Shown here: positions 48,716 to 60,455 of the stretch, piece by piece
How positions within the stretch are numbered: the stretch's first letter is position 1
Layout of the letters: every line of letters begins with the position of its first letter
Source of the DNA: Yamagishiella unicocca
Taxonomy: Eukaryota; Chlorophyta; Chlorophyceae; Chlamydomonadales; Volvocaceae
Length of the DNA stretch: 64,000 nucleotides
Direction: 5' to 3'
Assembly: GCA_003116995.1 (NCBI GenBank)
Contig: BDSL01000014.1
Span: 1,116,001-1,180,000, forward strand
Notes under the pieces: model-generated
The model's input: the letters and a program-made list of their open reading frames with translations, nothing else
Told to the model about the DNA's origin: nothing
Databases searched by the model: none
Program-made: the position numbers and the translations under genes

Positions 48716-51700
48716 ATGAACGGAGCATTTGTTGCGCGTGTCCTCAGCCCAGCTGTGCCACAGCTGGGGCTGCACCGAACAGCATCTACACGTTGTGTGG
48801 CTGCAAGTGCAAGGCGTCTTCGCCAGACCCTTGAAGAACCTGCTGAGGAGGCCCCAGTGCCGGCGGCGGAGGCTGTTAATTCAGCGGCCGCCCAACCCAC
48901 ACGTTCGCGGAAGTCTCGTGCCACTGCAGTAGCCGAGGAGGATCCGAATGTAGTCACTGACTCGGTTCTCAAGCCTGCCCGCGGCGGCAGGCGCAAGACT
49001 GTCGACGTGGATGCAAACGCTGAGGACACGGCAGAGGCAAAGCCGAAGCGGGCCAGCCGTAAGAAGGCCGTCGACTCCGTGACAGAAACTGGTGCTCAAG
49101 ACGCAATCGACGGTTCAGCGGACGTCGCCGATAACGCCGATTCGGCCGCGCCAGCCAAGCCCAAACGCGCCAGCCGAAAGAAAGTCGCCACCGTGACAGC
49201 AGACGACCTGGACGCTACAGCGCCTCCTGCCGGTGATGACGACAGCGCAGCGGCCGCGGCGGTCAAACCTAAGGCCAAGCGCGTTTCCAAGAAAGCCAAG
49301 GCGGAGGAGGCAGCTGAGGTCCCCGATGTGGTCTCCACCCGCGGCCGCCGCGTCGTTGTTGTGGAGGAGCCCGCTGACGCGGTCGAGGCGGTGGAGCCGG
49401 CCCCGACGGCCGCGACCGTGGCCGCCAAACGCCGCGCGTCGGGTCGCCGCACCAGCGCCCGCTCGTCTGCCGCGCCACCCATGGAGCTCGACCTGGCGAG
49501 CATGGTGCTGCAGCGCGACCATGAAGGGTGAGCGAACTGGGTTCCGGGCATGGCCCGGTCGTAGGGGGGTTGATGGGCGGTCGTAGGGCGGTCGTGGGGG
49601 GGTTGATGGGCGGTCGTGGGGGGGTCGTGGGGGGTCGTGGGGGGTCGTGGGGCGGGGTCGCGGTTGCTTGTGTTGGGAGTTGCGGGACCGGGTCTGGCGA
49701 CAGCCACAGGGGTGGATAGGGGGCGGGTGCTGCGGAGGAGGTCAACGGTCAGCTAGCGGCCCCCTAGGAGGTCTGGACGACTGCGGGTGGTGGACGCAAC
49801 CGCTCCTCCCATCCCGTCCGGCAGCGCGGGCGGTCTGGGTGGGCGGGGCTGGGAATGGCGGGGCAAGGGATGCGCGGTTGGGGCTGTCTCCTTCCGCCTT
49901 GCGGTGGCTTCATTCCCTCCGGCCTCAGGTCGCAGCGCCCCCCCCCTTCGCACACACTTCGGGCTCTCCTTGCAACCACATACACACACACACTCACTTC
50001 ACGCCACCTCCCCCCCTCGAGTAACCGGGTTTTTCTGTGCAACCCCCGCCCGCCAACCCCGGTGCGCCCCCCCCAGGGACGTGGTGGGCATCAACCGCGC
50101 AGCTCTGGGCATGGGCCGCAAGATGTGGTACGCGATCGGAGTGAGTGAACGAGCGGGCGGGCGGGGGGGAGCGGGTGTGTGGGTTGGGGGCTGGGGGGCC
50201 GCGCCCCGCCGCCTCAAGCCCCGGGTGGCGCGCCCGGCTGCGTGCTGGCGGGGTGGGGCGGCGGCGGCAGTGGTGGGTTGGGCGGTAGCCGGGGGAGGGG
50301 CATAAAGACCGGTCACACGACATAGGTGTGATAGCGGTAGCCTTGGGGGGGGGGCAAAAAGGCGGTAGCCGGGGGGGGGGGCTGGGCGGTAGCCGGGGGG
50401 GGGGGGCTGGGCGGTAGCCGGGGGGGGGGGGCTGGGCGGTAGCCGGGGGGGGGGGGGCTGGGCGGTAGCCGGGGGGGGGGGCTGGGCGGTAGCCGGGGGG
50501 GGGCTGGGCGGTAGCCGGGGGGGGGGCTGGGCGGTAGCCGGGGGGGGGGCTGGGCGGTAGCCGGGGGGGGGGGCTGGAGGTAGCCGGGGGGGGGGGGCTG
50601 GGCGGTAGCCGGGGGGGGGCTGGGCGGTAGCCGGGGGGGGGGGCTGGGCGGTAGCCGGGGGGGGGGCTGGGCGGTAGCCGGGGGGGGGGGCTGGGCGGTA
50701 GCCGGGGGGGGGGGGGGGGGGGGGGCTGGGCGGTAGCCGGGGGGGGGGGGGCTGGGCGGTAGCCGGGGGGGGGCTGGGCGGTAGCCGGGGGGGGGGCTGG
50801 GCGGTAGCCGGGGGGGGCCTGGGCGGTAGCCGGGGGGGGGGGACTGGGCGGTAGCCGGGGTGTGTGTGTGTTTTTAAGAGGAACCCGCGTTGGCGTGCGC
50901 ACGGCCGTTTGGTCTGCGATAGTGCGATTGGTTCCGGAGCGGCAATCGAACTCCCTCCCGTGCTCCAGCGCGCGCTGTGCCGGGGCTGAGAGCAGGGGGG
51001 AGGGGAGTGCGGGGGCCTGGCGGGGCGGGGTGCAGGCCACCTGGCGTCTGGCCGTTTTTGCTGCAAGGGCGGGAAACTCGCTGCGAGCGGGGGCGGGGGA
51101 GCTCCTGGGGGAGCTAATGGGCTATTGGCGGTCGTGACAGGCGGACGCGGACAGCGGGTGAGAGGCGGCGAGCTGGGGGGGAGAGGGGGGTGGGTGCTGG
51201 GGGGGGGAGAAGGTATGGGCGCCAGAGGAGGTCGGGAGGGGAAGGGGCGCACCCGAACTCGCAAGCCCCTCATGTTGCGGCCTCGCTGTCCGCGACCCTT
51301 CCGACACTGCCGACACTGCCGACACTGCCACCCCAGCCACTTGCTGGGGGTGTGTATTGCTGAGCGACGCTCTCCCCCCCCCCCCGGCCCTCCTCCCGCT
51401 CCCCCGCAGGTGAGCCCCGGCATGGAGAAGAAGTGGGCGGAGCAGCTGCGGCAGAGGCTGGCCAACAGCGTGCCGCCCATGGTGGACCCGGACACGGGTG
51501 CGTGGGTCGGTGGGTCGGTGGGTCGCTGTATGAGCGGGTTGAAGGGGGGAGCCAATCAAACCACGAGGTGGTGTCTCGAAGGTGGTGGAGAGCAGCGTGC
51601 GGTCCCGGCCCTGCATCGGGATCGGGGTCGGGGGGCGGGGTGGTAGGGAAGGCGCGAAGGAGGGAGCACATGACAGGGGAGGCACCTTCAGCTCGAGCCC

Positions 51701-54700
51701 TTGTTGTTTGAGTTGTCGTTGGGGGGGGTGAGGATGTGCTGGGTGGGCCCTAGGGGGGTGGCGGCGGGAGCGGGGGGATGCTAGGGGGGTGGCGGCGGCA
51801 CGTGGGTGCTGTGTGGCGCTGTGTGCTGGCATGTGGTGCTCAGACCGCTGGTTCTTGGATGCAGTTGGGAGGATCGGAGGGGGATAGGGGGGGAGGGAGG
51901 AGGGGGGGCGAGGGTCCACGGAGGGGGACAGGGGGGGAGGCGCCGGCCGGGGTGAGGGGGGTGCAGCCCCTGCAGAGGACCGGGAGGGGCCCACACAGCT
52001 CGCAGGGCTGTGTGTCGGTGCATGGACCTGGGCGGCAGTAGCAGCAGCTGCGCCGGCAGTGCGTGTAGCGGCAGCACCTGTGGCAATACGGTAGTGCATG
52101 CAGCAACGGGGCCTGTAGCACCAGCACTTGTAGCACCAGCACCTGCAGCAGCAACACCGGCAGCAGCAACACCGGCAGCAGCGACACCGGCAGCAGCAAC
52201 AGCTGCAGTAGCTGCAGCAGGGCGAGCAGCTGCAGGGCCACCTCCTGTCGGTTGGTGCCGCCGCACTCCCGGTGGCTGATGTGAATATCGCCCCCCCCCC
52301 CGCCCCGCCCCTCCCCCTCCGCAGGCGACCTTGCCCCTGCCTTGCAGCTGATCGTGCCCTGGGTTCCGGAGCGGCGGGGCATGGTGATGGCCAAGAAGAC
52401 CGGAAATATCGTTTCAAGAAAGGTACGAAAGTGGGGACTGGCTGGGCCCGGGGGGTTTCGAGGAAGTCCCGGGCCCGGGATTGGGGGCCTTGGGGTTGTG
52501 GCCGCCCGACATCATCTCCCCCCCTTCACCCCCGGCCCTCGGTTTGTCGGCCGTGGATTCGCGGATGCCCTTATCAAACCCCCTTCACCCCCGCTCGCCA
52601 TACACACTGCAGCTGCATCCATAGTCCATGAAGTGTCCCGAGGGAGGGTGAGATGGCGGGGACGAACTAGCAGCCCGGCCTTGCCACGTCGGACCACCCA
52701 CCGACTCATACGGCCCGCCGACCCACCCACCCATCGACCCACATCACCCGCCGACCCACCGACCCGCCGGCCCCCCTCCAGGTGGTGTACAAGGAGGGCT
52801 GGGTGTATATCAACGCCGCGCTGGATGCCAAGGTGATGGAGCTGGTGGAGAGCTGCTACGGCTTCCAGCAGTGGCGGGGAGAGCAGGATCATTACTTCGA
52901 CGGCTCGGTGAGCAGACGGGCGCGAGGCGGGGGTGGGTCGAGGAAGACCCGTGGGGGGGGGGGACGGGGAGAAAGGAAACCATGGATCGACTTGTGGAGG
53001 CGGGGCGGGGCTGTAACCTGCCCGGCTGTCCTGCGGGGCGCGAGGCAGTGGCGGCCGCGTGCTGCACCCCTCCCCCGATGGGACGGGGCGGCAGTAGCAT
53101 CATACGTGTGCGTGCTGAACCTCGCCCACGCACGATACTCCCCCAGCAGGAACACCCCCACAACTCCACCGCCAGCAACACCACCCCCAGCAACACCACC
53201 CCTAGCTCTGCTTCGCCTGCAACTCCCCCGCGGCCTCTCATCAAACCCTCCGGTATCCCACACACAGAACCCCCCCTCCCCCACCCACCCACCCTACGCT
53301 TCCCATGTCAAGTAACCGGTTCTTTTCTGTATCCCCCAGCGACCCCGTCCCCGTCCCCCCCCCCGCCGCCGTGCAGGGCGCCGTCAAGCTGATCGCCCCG
53401 CTGTCCGAGGAGGGGGTCGCTGAGATCCGCGCCTGGGAGGAGTCCCCCGAGGAGGAGCTGGATGAGGCCACGAAGCAGGCCATGGCCCGGGAGAAGTTCG
53501 GGGATGCGGGCGGCGATGCGCTGGGCAAGGTGGATGGGGGTGGGGGTGGGTGGGTGGGTGTGGGTGGGTTTGTCGAGGGGGTGGGGGGGAGGGGGCGCGA
53601 GGAAACCCGAGTACACGGCGTATGAGGGGAGGGGGAGGGGTGCTCGAGTGCTGCAACACGTGTGTCAATGTACCGCTGATGTACCGCTGATGTACCGCTC
53701 ATGTGCCGTTCATGTGCCGCGACATTGCTTTGTGTCCCGTTAGCGGAGAGCCGTGACCACCTGCTCGGTATCGAGGCACCGGTACCGCGTCATAAGGCCC
53801 CACTTGCGGAAGCGCCCGCCCTGCCGCAACCGCCGTCTCTTCTTCGTGTGGCGGCTTTTTTGTTTGGCCTCACAACTCCTTGTATTCTCCCCACCTCACC
53901 TCACTTCACCGCACCCCACCGCACCCCAGAGCGAGCGGCTGGAGGACCAGCAGGGCTCCACCGAGGTGGACCAGTACGGCAAGGTGGTGTACCGCAACGC
54001 CAACTACACCGGCGGCCGCGAAAACCCCAGCAACTGGTTCGCTGGCGGCGCCGCCGACGACGCCGATCCCGCGGCGTCGGACGTCGTCACCCACGACTCC
54101 CGGGGCACCGAGCTGACGTACGCTCCGGAACCACCGCCGCGGCGGGAGCGGCGCGACCGGCAGGAGGCGGGCGGCGACTGGCGGTCGCAGCGGGCGGACG
54201 GAGGCGCCGGGAGGGGGCGCGGGAGGGGGCGGGATGGGGGGCGCGGGCAGGAGCGGCAGCAGCAGGACAGGCAGCAACCGTACGGCGCGATGGATCGTCC
54301 GGGCGGCGTTAGGTACGTTCGTGCCTGTGTGAGTCGCGCATGTTGGTTGTGTGTGCGTGTGTGTGTGGGAGAGGGGGTACAAAAAATAGCCGTTTACTGT
54401 GTGTGTGTATGGGGGGGTATGTGTATGGGGGGGTATGTGTATAAGAGAATCCGCGGGGGGGCCCTAGCCGTGTCGTGCGGGTATTGATCCCGGGGTCGAT
54501 GCCTCGTACCTGGTCATCGGGTGGGAGGGAGGGAGGGAGGGGATGAGGGGCATTGCAAAGGGAGGTCGTGGATGGGTGGGTGGGTGGGTGGGTTTGAGGA
54601 AGACCCGTGGATGCCCGAAAAAACCCGTTTCGAACAGTGCATGCTGGATAACTGGGTTGGGGATACTAAAGCCGAAGGTTGGGGAGGTGGGTGTGTGCGG

Positions 54701-57167
54701 CCCTCGCGGAATCCCCCGGTAGCTGCACGGTGTGTTTTGGAATGGCTAGGAGCGGGTGGCTGCGCACCGACAGCACCCGCCTGGCACAGCCCCCACCCCA
54801 CCCCACCCTGTTCCCCCCCGCCCCCTACCCCCCCCTCCGCTACCCCCCTCCCCCGCAGGCCCTCCACCGCGCCGCCTACTCCGATCCCCGCCCAGGCGCC
54901 TCCCGCGGACCTCGATTTCGAAGACGAGGGGGACTGGGCCGCGCCTTATGCGGCATCACCTCCCCCTCCCTCGCGAGCGGCCCCCGCCCCCGCCTCAAAC
55001 CGCTGGGGCCAGCCACCGCAGCAGCAGCGGCCGCAGCAGCAGCAGCGGCCGCAGCAGCAGCGGCAGCAGGCGGGCGGTCGGGACGACTTGGACGGAGCCG
55101 AGGGCGAGTTCGGTCGCATTGACGGCCCCAGCGGTGGGCTGGACATGGATGCCTGGTTCGAGGCGTCGTCGTCGACGACGTCACGAGCTCCCGCTGCCGG
55201 CCGCCAGGGCGGCGTCGACGACTTCGAGGACGACGACCAACTGACGTTTGGCGGGAAGGCGCTTGATGAGTTCGACTTTGACCTGGGCGGAGATGACGGC
55301 CTGGGCGGCGCAGCAGGCGCGAGACAGCAGCGCGGCGGCGGCGGCGGCGCCGCCGCCGCCGGCGGGCGGCGCCAGCCGCCGGCCGCCGGCCGCCGCGGCG
55401 CTGCCGCCGCCGGCGGGTTTGACGACGACCTGCTAGGGGCGTTTGACGACATGGACTTTGACGACGACGATGACGCCCCAGCAGGACGCGGCAGCCGGTA
55501 CGGCGGCGGCGGCGCCGCCGCCGCCGGCGGCGGCGGCTTCGGCGGCTACCTGGATGATCTGGGCGCCGTCGGCGGCGACGACACCGTTTGGAACGACGCC
55601 GCGACCGGAGCGCGTCGCGGCGGCGCCGCCGGCCGTGGCGGCCGTGGCGGCCGCGGCAGCTACGGCGCCGCCGCCGGCGGCAAGCTGGGTAGCGGCGGCG
55701 CCGCTGCCGGCGACGACCTCTTCGGCCTGGGGGATGACGAGGACTGGGGCTACTTTGGCGACAACGACGGCGGCTTCGGCGGCGGGCTGGGTGGAGCGGA
55801 CCCGTTTGACATGGACATGGACCCATGGGCCGGCGGCGGCGGTGGCGGCGGCGGGTTCAGCCGGCAGGGCCGCGGCGGCGGTGGGCGGTCGGGCGGCTAC
55901 CAGAGCGGCGGCCGGGGCGGCGGCAGCGGATACATGGCTGGCGCTGGTGGGTCGAATGTCATCACGAGGGGCGGGCAGTGTGTGTGTGTGTGTCGGGTTC
56001 CAACGTTGACCACACGGGCTTGCGTTGGATCCTCGGGTTACTTACCTTCGGCCAACAAGGTGGTGTGTACGCCTGTGTTTTCGCCGACCGCCTTGCCCAC
56101 CCCGCCGGCTTCCCGGGGGGTACGTGCGGCACACAGTGGGCCCCCCCTGGACCGCGTCCAGGGGGACGCATCAGGTGGCGGGGGGGCGCAGCCTCCCCCA
56201 TGGCCAGGAGTGGGTTTGCATTAGGGTTTATGGAGTAGGAGAAGGTGGATGGGTGCAAGTAGGAAGGAAGGACGGAAGGAGGGAAAGGAGGAGCATCGGG
56301 GGATCGCATGTCCCGGCAGTCCTTGCGCGGCGTCATGATGGGCCCGGTGAGGGGGCCACCGGGGGAACCCATGTACGCGACATGGGAGGAGGAGATTCCT
56401 TTCCTGGCGAGCGGGGCCGCCGGGGGGTGGCATGAAAACCGTTAATGCGAACAGGGCCGCCGAGGGGGGGGGCCGCCGTGGTCGCCGAACGTCCCGCCTG
56501 CATTTGGACATGGCACCCCATGCTCTTCCCTGGCATGCCGTTGCGCCTCTTACTGGGCGCTAACCTCCTACACCCTGAAACCCTAAAAAACCCGAACCCC
56601 TTATCGGTGCCCTCTGGGTGCGCCACTGCAGGTCCCAGCTACGATGACGCTCTGGGCGACAAGGCGGGGGCGGACTCGGCCGCCCCCAGCCAGGGCCAGG
56701 AGCAGGACGAGGGCCAGGGCTACGGCGGTCGGGGCGGCGGGGGTGGCTGGCGGCAGGGCGGCCGCGGCGGCGGCGGCGGCAGCGGCGGCGGCGGCTACCA
56801 GCAGGGAGGGTCAGGGTACGGCAACCGTGGCGGCTACCAGGGCGGCGGTCGCGGTGGCGGTGACGGAGGGTACGGCGGTCGGGGCGGCGGTCGCGGCGGC
56901 GGCGGCGGTGACGGAGGGTACGGCGGTCGCGGGGGTTACGGTGGCGGTTATGGGCAGCAGCAAGGTCGGGGAGGTGGCAGGTACGGCGGCGGCGGTGGTG
57001 GCGGCCGTGGGGGTGGCGGCGGCGGCGGCTGGCAGGACCGCCGCGGAGGGGGCGGAGGCGGTGGCTACGGCGGTGGTGGCGGAGGCGGTGGATACGGCGG
57101 AGGGTACGGCGGAGGTGGTCGGGGTGGCGGCATGCAGGGTGGGGGCGCTGGGGGAGCCGAGCCGTAA
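48716..57167 (+). CDS. Unknown protein with basic repeats and RGG/glycine-rich tail
   Basis: Nine exons, 48716-49527, 50077-50140, 51410-51497, 52325-52422, 52782-52907, 53377-53529, 53930-54312, 54859-55946 and 56632-57167, join in phase to 1115 residues. The first about 40 residues are basic and hydroxylated with almost no acidic residue, like an organelle transit peptide. Residues about 100-210 contain three lysine-rich repeats (KPKRASRKK twice, KPKAKRVSKK), as in histone H1-like or nucleoid proteins. A folded central region follows (DVVGINRAALGMGRKMWYAI, ALQLIVPWVPERRGMVMAKK, VVYKEGWVYINAALDAKVME). Then come an acidic, disordered Gly/Asp region with phenylalanine-aspartate clusters (FDDMDFDDDDD) and a long RGG/GGYGG tail. 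Such tails bind RNA and can drive condensates. I do not recognise the central domain; organelle nucleic-acid binding is inference. The upstream GTG at 48695 is not used as the start because eukaryotic initiation favours the ATG. Confidence 0.78.
49556..49660. repeat. GGTCGTGGGGGG / GGTTGATGGGCG short tandem array
   Basis: Irregular G-rich repeats directly after the first exon of the RGG-tail gene. Confidence 0.8.
50280..50860. repeat. G-rich minisatellite, over 20 copies
   Basis: The unit is CTGGGCGGTAGCCGGGGGG with a G-run of 7 to over 20 bases, so the period varies from about 20 to 33 bp. G-runs are all on the coding strand, giving strong G-quadruplex and R-loop potential. It lies in intron 2 of the RGG-tail gene. 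Confidence 0.97.
54593..54660 (+). repeat. Intron-associated repeat, forward copy
   Basis: Contains TTTGAGGAAGACCCGTGG, ATGCCCGAAAAAACCCGTTT and CAGTGCATGCTGGATAACTG. It lies in the intron between 54312 and 54859 of the RGG-tail gene. Confidence 0.88.
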
Positions 57168-57718
57168 AGGAGGCTGGGTGTTGCAGCTGTGGCGTGAAGC
57201 TGCGGGCGGGCAGGTTTTCGGGCCGTTGGAGGCGTCGCAGCGGCCCGGGTGCTGGGGTTTGGAGGAGCGTGTGCAGCTCGGAAATTCAGGGCTTAGCGGC
57301 GGTGTCGTCGTCAAAATGTTACTGGTCGGAAACCTTGACGCTTGCTATGTATAGCTTACAGTGGCCCGCATGCACCGACCTGCGGCCATCATTGGCTACG
57401 AATGGGGATAAAGCCGACAGGTAAATGAAATCCGGGGAGGGGGGGAAATGGCCGCTATTTCCGGCTCCATGTCTGAGGCGCAAGAGCAAGAGACCTAAGG
57501 ACGTGCTGTAAGGCTTTTGTGTCAGGAGATCGTAATAGCATGAACGGATCATCATCCAATCATTTGGGTCAGTCCTTGACGCCCTTTATGCAGACCGTGC
57601 GTGGTATCTGTTCGTACATTGTTCCGAAACCACGGCTGACTCGATCTCGCTTTTGTAAATGGCCTCTTCCTGGTGCAAATTGTCCATAATCCGGTTTTTG
57701 TCATCGAATCGTATCAGA

Positions 57719-59521
57719 ATGGCCACCATGCTCGCCCAACGCCAGACTGCTTTCGCGGGCACCCGCGTCGCCCCCAAGGTAGACGTCTTAAACGTGCAGT
57801 CCATCAGCCCTTTAAGATAGCAGCAACAGACGCCTTGGCACTTGTGGGAATGTTATCAGTATCGGCGTCGTGCGGCGGTGCCGTTGCTTGCACATGCTGA
57901 ACGTAGACGAACCGCTGTGTTCCGAGATGTCAGATGCAGGACAGTCGTTATAATAGTTTGACCAAGCTGTCCTGGCTTACATCAATTGTGTAGCTCGTTG
58001 TGTTGCTCCGCAGCAAACTTGCCGACGGCGTCAGAATTGCTGCGTGCAAGCTCAGCTGCCAAACGGGCCTGCGCAAGCGATCAGTGCATGTACATGCAAG
58101 CTGACACACGTCCTAATCCTCTCGTGGTATCACAGGCCCCGGTCCTGGCAGCCGCCCGCTCGCGCCAGGCTGTGCAGACCCAGGCGCTGTTCGGCTTTGG
58201 TGCCAAGCCCGCCGCTGGCGCTGCTGCGTCCGCACAGTTGATGATCTGCATCGACTGTGAGTCCAGCCCGCATGCATCCCGTCGCGATGTGTTGTGCCCT
58301 TAAAACTACACCACTCTTCACCACTGTGCGCCTGCTCGCGGCCGTGACCCGCCATGCGCCGAGCTACGGTCTTCCCCCTGATCCCTCAGTCCACGGCTAG
58401 ACCTGGCAATGCCGCCACCACGGTCGTCCCAGCATGGATCTGCCTGCACCTGGAACTGCCTGCGCCACACGTTGACAACCCGCTCTAACAATATGCACCA
58501 TGCATGCAATGTTCCACCCCAGGCGGCTACATCTACGACGGCACCCAGGAGTTCAAGTCCCTGCCTGGCTCGTACAAGTGCCCAGTCTGCTCCTCCCCCA
58601 AGAACCGGTGCGTGAATGACGGCCTTTGGGGGGGGCATCGTCACACAAGCAACCGGTCCTTCTGCCCAGTGCTGCCACGTCGCAGTCGCTTTCCTTTAGA
58701 AATTGCGCTTACGCTGCACGACCATTGCACACGCGTTCTTCTGGATCCGTGCCTCGGCCTTGGGTCGGAGATACGGTAGCCGTTGGATCCACGGGACGCA
58801 TCGCGCGGGCACGTGCGCATGTGCACCCGTCTACTTGGGACTGCTCCAGTACACACTGCTGCTTGTTTTGCTGAGGGGCACTAGCAAACTACGCTAAACC
58901 CCTGCTTGTGCCGTAGCACTAGCCTTTGCCCTAGTTATGCCCGTTCATACTTGCAGCAGTCTTGTTGTCGTTGTTGCCTAGTTGTCGCCGAGGTCCGGTC
59001 TGCGGAGGCGGGGTTGAATGCTGGACACTGTACGGCACGCATGTGTGTGATGATGACGCGGCAAGCAGCGGTGTGGGTCGTGGAGTGCACGGTCCGCTTG
59101 ACGATCTCCCAAGCCGGCAGCACGCCACCCATTACTGGCAACTAGGCGAGATGGTGGAAGCTGCATGTTGTTCGCCCCCGCGCAAAGCATCCCAGCAGCT
59201 CCAATCGCCACAGCCTCGCTGCTTCACCCGCCAGCCGCAGCCCGGCTGCCGCGGGCCGCGCCCATTTGCCTTCCAGCTGTCGGCTTCTCCACCTTCCCTT
59301 CCTGCCGTCCTTCCCCCTACCGCTTCCTGCCCACCTGCATGCCTGTCACCACACCGCACCGTCAGGCCCCCCTCCTTACGCGGCCCCGCCCCGCGCCGGC
59401 CCCCGCCCTGTTCCCCTCGCCCCTCCGCAGCTTCAAGGCGTACAAGGGCACCGACGTGAAGGGCAAGCCCAACAACGCCCCCGCGACCATGAAGAAGCGG
59501 AAGGACTCCAAGCAGTGGTAG
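57719..59521 (+). CDS. Rubredoxin, plastid-targeted
   Basis: Four exons, 57719-57778, 58136-58256, 58523-58607 and 59431-59521, join in phase to 118 residues. The first about 50 residues (MATMLAQRQTAFAGTRVAPK, then alanine, serine and arginine-rich) look like a chloroplast transit peptide. The mature part carries the two CxxC knuckles of rubredoxin, MICIDCGYIYDG and YKCPVCSSPKNR, which bind one iron through four cysteines, plus the conserved GYIYDG and the aromatic F of FKAYKG. The first knuckle's second cysteine is created by the exon 2/3 junction. The spacing between knuckles is shorter than in bacterial rubredoxins. The tail (NNAPATMKKRKDSKQW) is basic and lacks a membrane segment, so this differs from membrane-anchored plastid rubredoxins linked to photosystem II assembly. 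An electron-transfer role is inferred. Start choice: first ATG with a transit-like leader. Confidence 0.88.
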
Positions 59522-59925
59522 AGGCAGGAACAAAGGAGGGCCGCAGCCCCGTCGCGCCGCTTGCTGCTGCTGCTGCTGCTGCTGCTTCTACTGCAGCAGC
59601 GCGCGGCGGCGAGCTCGGAAGGCTGTGGCCGTAGCTGAAAGGAACGCGTTGGTGGCGGCGCCGTGCGTTCGGTGCTGCCGGGGTGTTGGGCCGTGCGAAT
59701 GGTTGCGTGCGGCTGGGCATAACTTGGGGCGCCGGTGGCGGCAGGGCGCCGCGGGTGGAAGTGGGCGGAGTGGGTGCTACCTTACTTCGGTCGCGCGCGC
59801 GTGCGAGTTAGAGTATGTGTTTAATGGCGTCGCAGACTGAAGCGTAGACGACCAGGCTGGCGGCGATGATCAAGTCTTGGACTGTTTGACGGACGAAGTA
59901 CAGCACCGCAACCTGCTGCTGGACT

Positions 59926-59930
59926 TGTAA
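59926..59930 (+). terminator. Candidate poly(A) signal TGTAA
   Basis: Perfect TGTAA about 400 nt after the rubredoxin stop codon, a usual 3' UTR length for volvocine algae. Confidence 0.5.
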
Positions 59931-60455
59931 CTTACTGGCGAGCGTACGAGGTCGTGCCGTGCAGACATGGGGTTCTTGTTGTCAGACGTGGATCGCCATC
60001 GTATTTACCACACATGGGGTTCTTGTGGTCAGATGTTGAACGCTAGCAAGCGGATTCGGGAAACTGGGTACAGCATCTTACCCGGGAAGTGGCACAGGGT
60101 TGGGCCCAGGAGGCACTATGCTGAGCGGATGCACAGGCGAGCCTCGCACACATCAATTATCCCAGAACGTGTATGCGATGCGCGCATTGCTCAGCATGCG
60201 GGCGAACAGCTCGGCGCACGGGATGGGGGGGGCCCACGCCTGATCCTCGGAGCGTGATGCTCGATATTGTTGGTTTCCCGCACCGCTATGCAATACTTCT
60301 CAAGTACTCCTCTTTCTTATACACTTAGAAGTTAACGAAATTATCGCAATCGCGCGGCGGCGACAAGAGTCCCGTCTGTACCGGCCTGAAACATAGCAAT
60401 ATTGGAAATTCGGATTTGAATACCCATAGTATTGCTTTCCGCTTCTGGCACTACC

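Noticed and set aside
49994..51555. Minus-strand frame of over 500 codons with PPPATAQPP repeats, like a cell-wall protein
   Set aside because: It is the antisense of the G-rich minisatellite and runs antisense through exons of the RGG-tail gene, which join in phase on the plus strand.
53340..53376. Upstream 3' splice site for exon 6 of the RGG-tail gene (before 53340)
   Set aside because: It breaks the phase set by exon 5; the acceptor before 53377 keeps the frame (GAVKLIAPLSEEG).
54876..55826. Arginine-rich minus-strand frame of 316 codons
   Set aside because: Antisense shadow of the glycine/aspartate-rich exon 8 of the RGG-tail gene.
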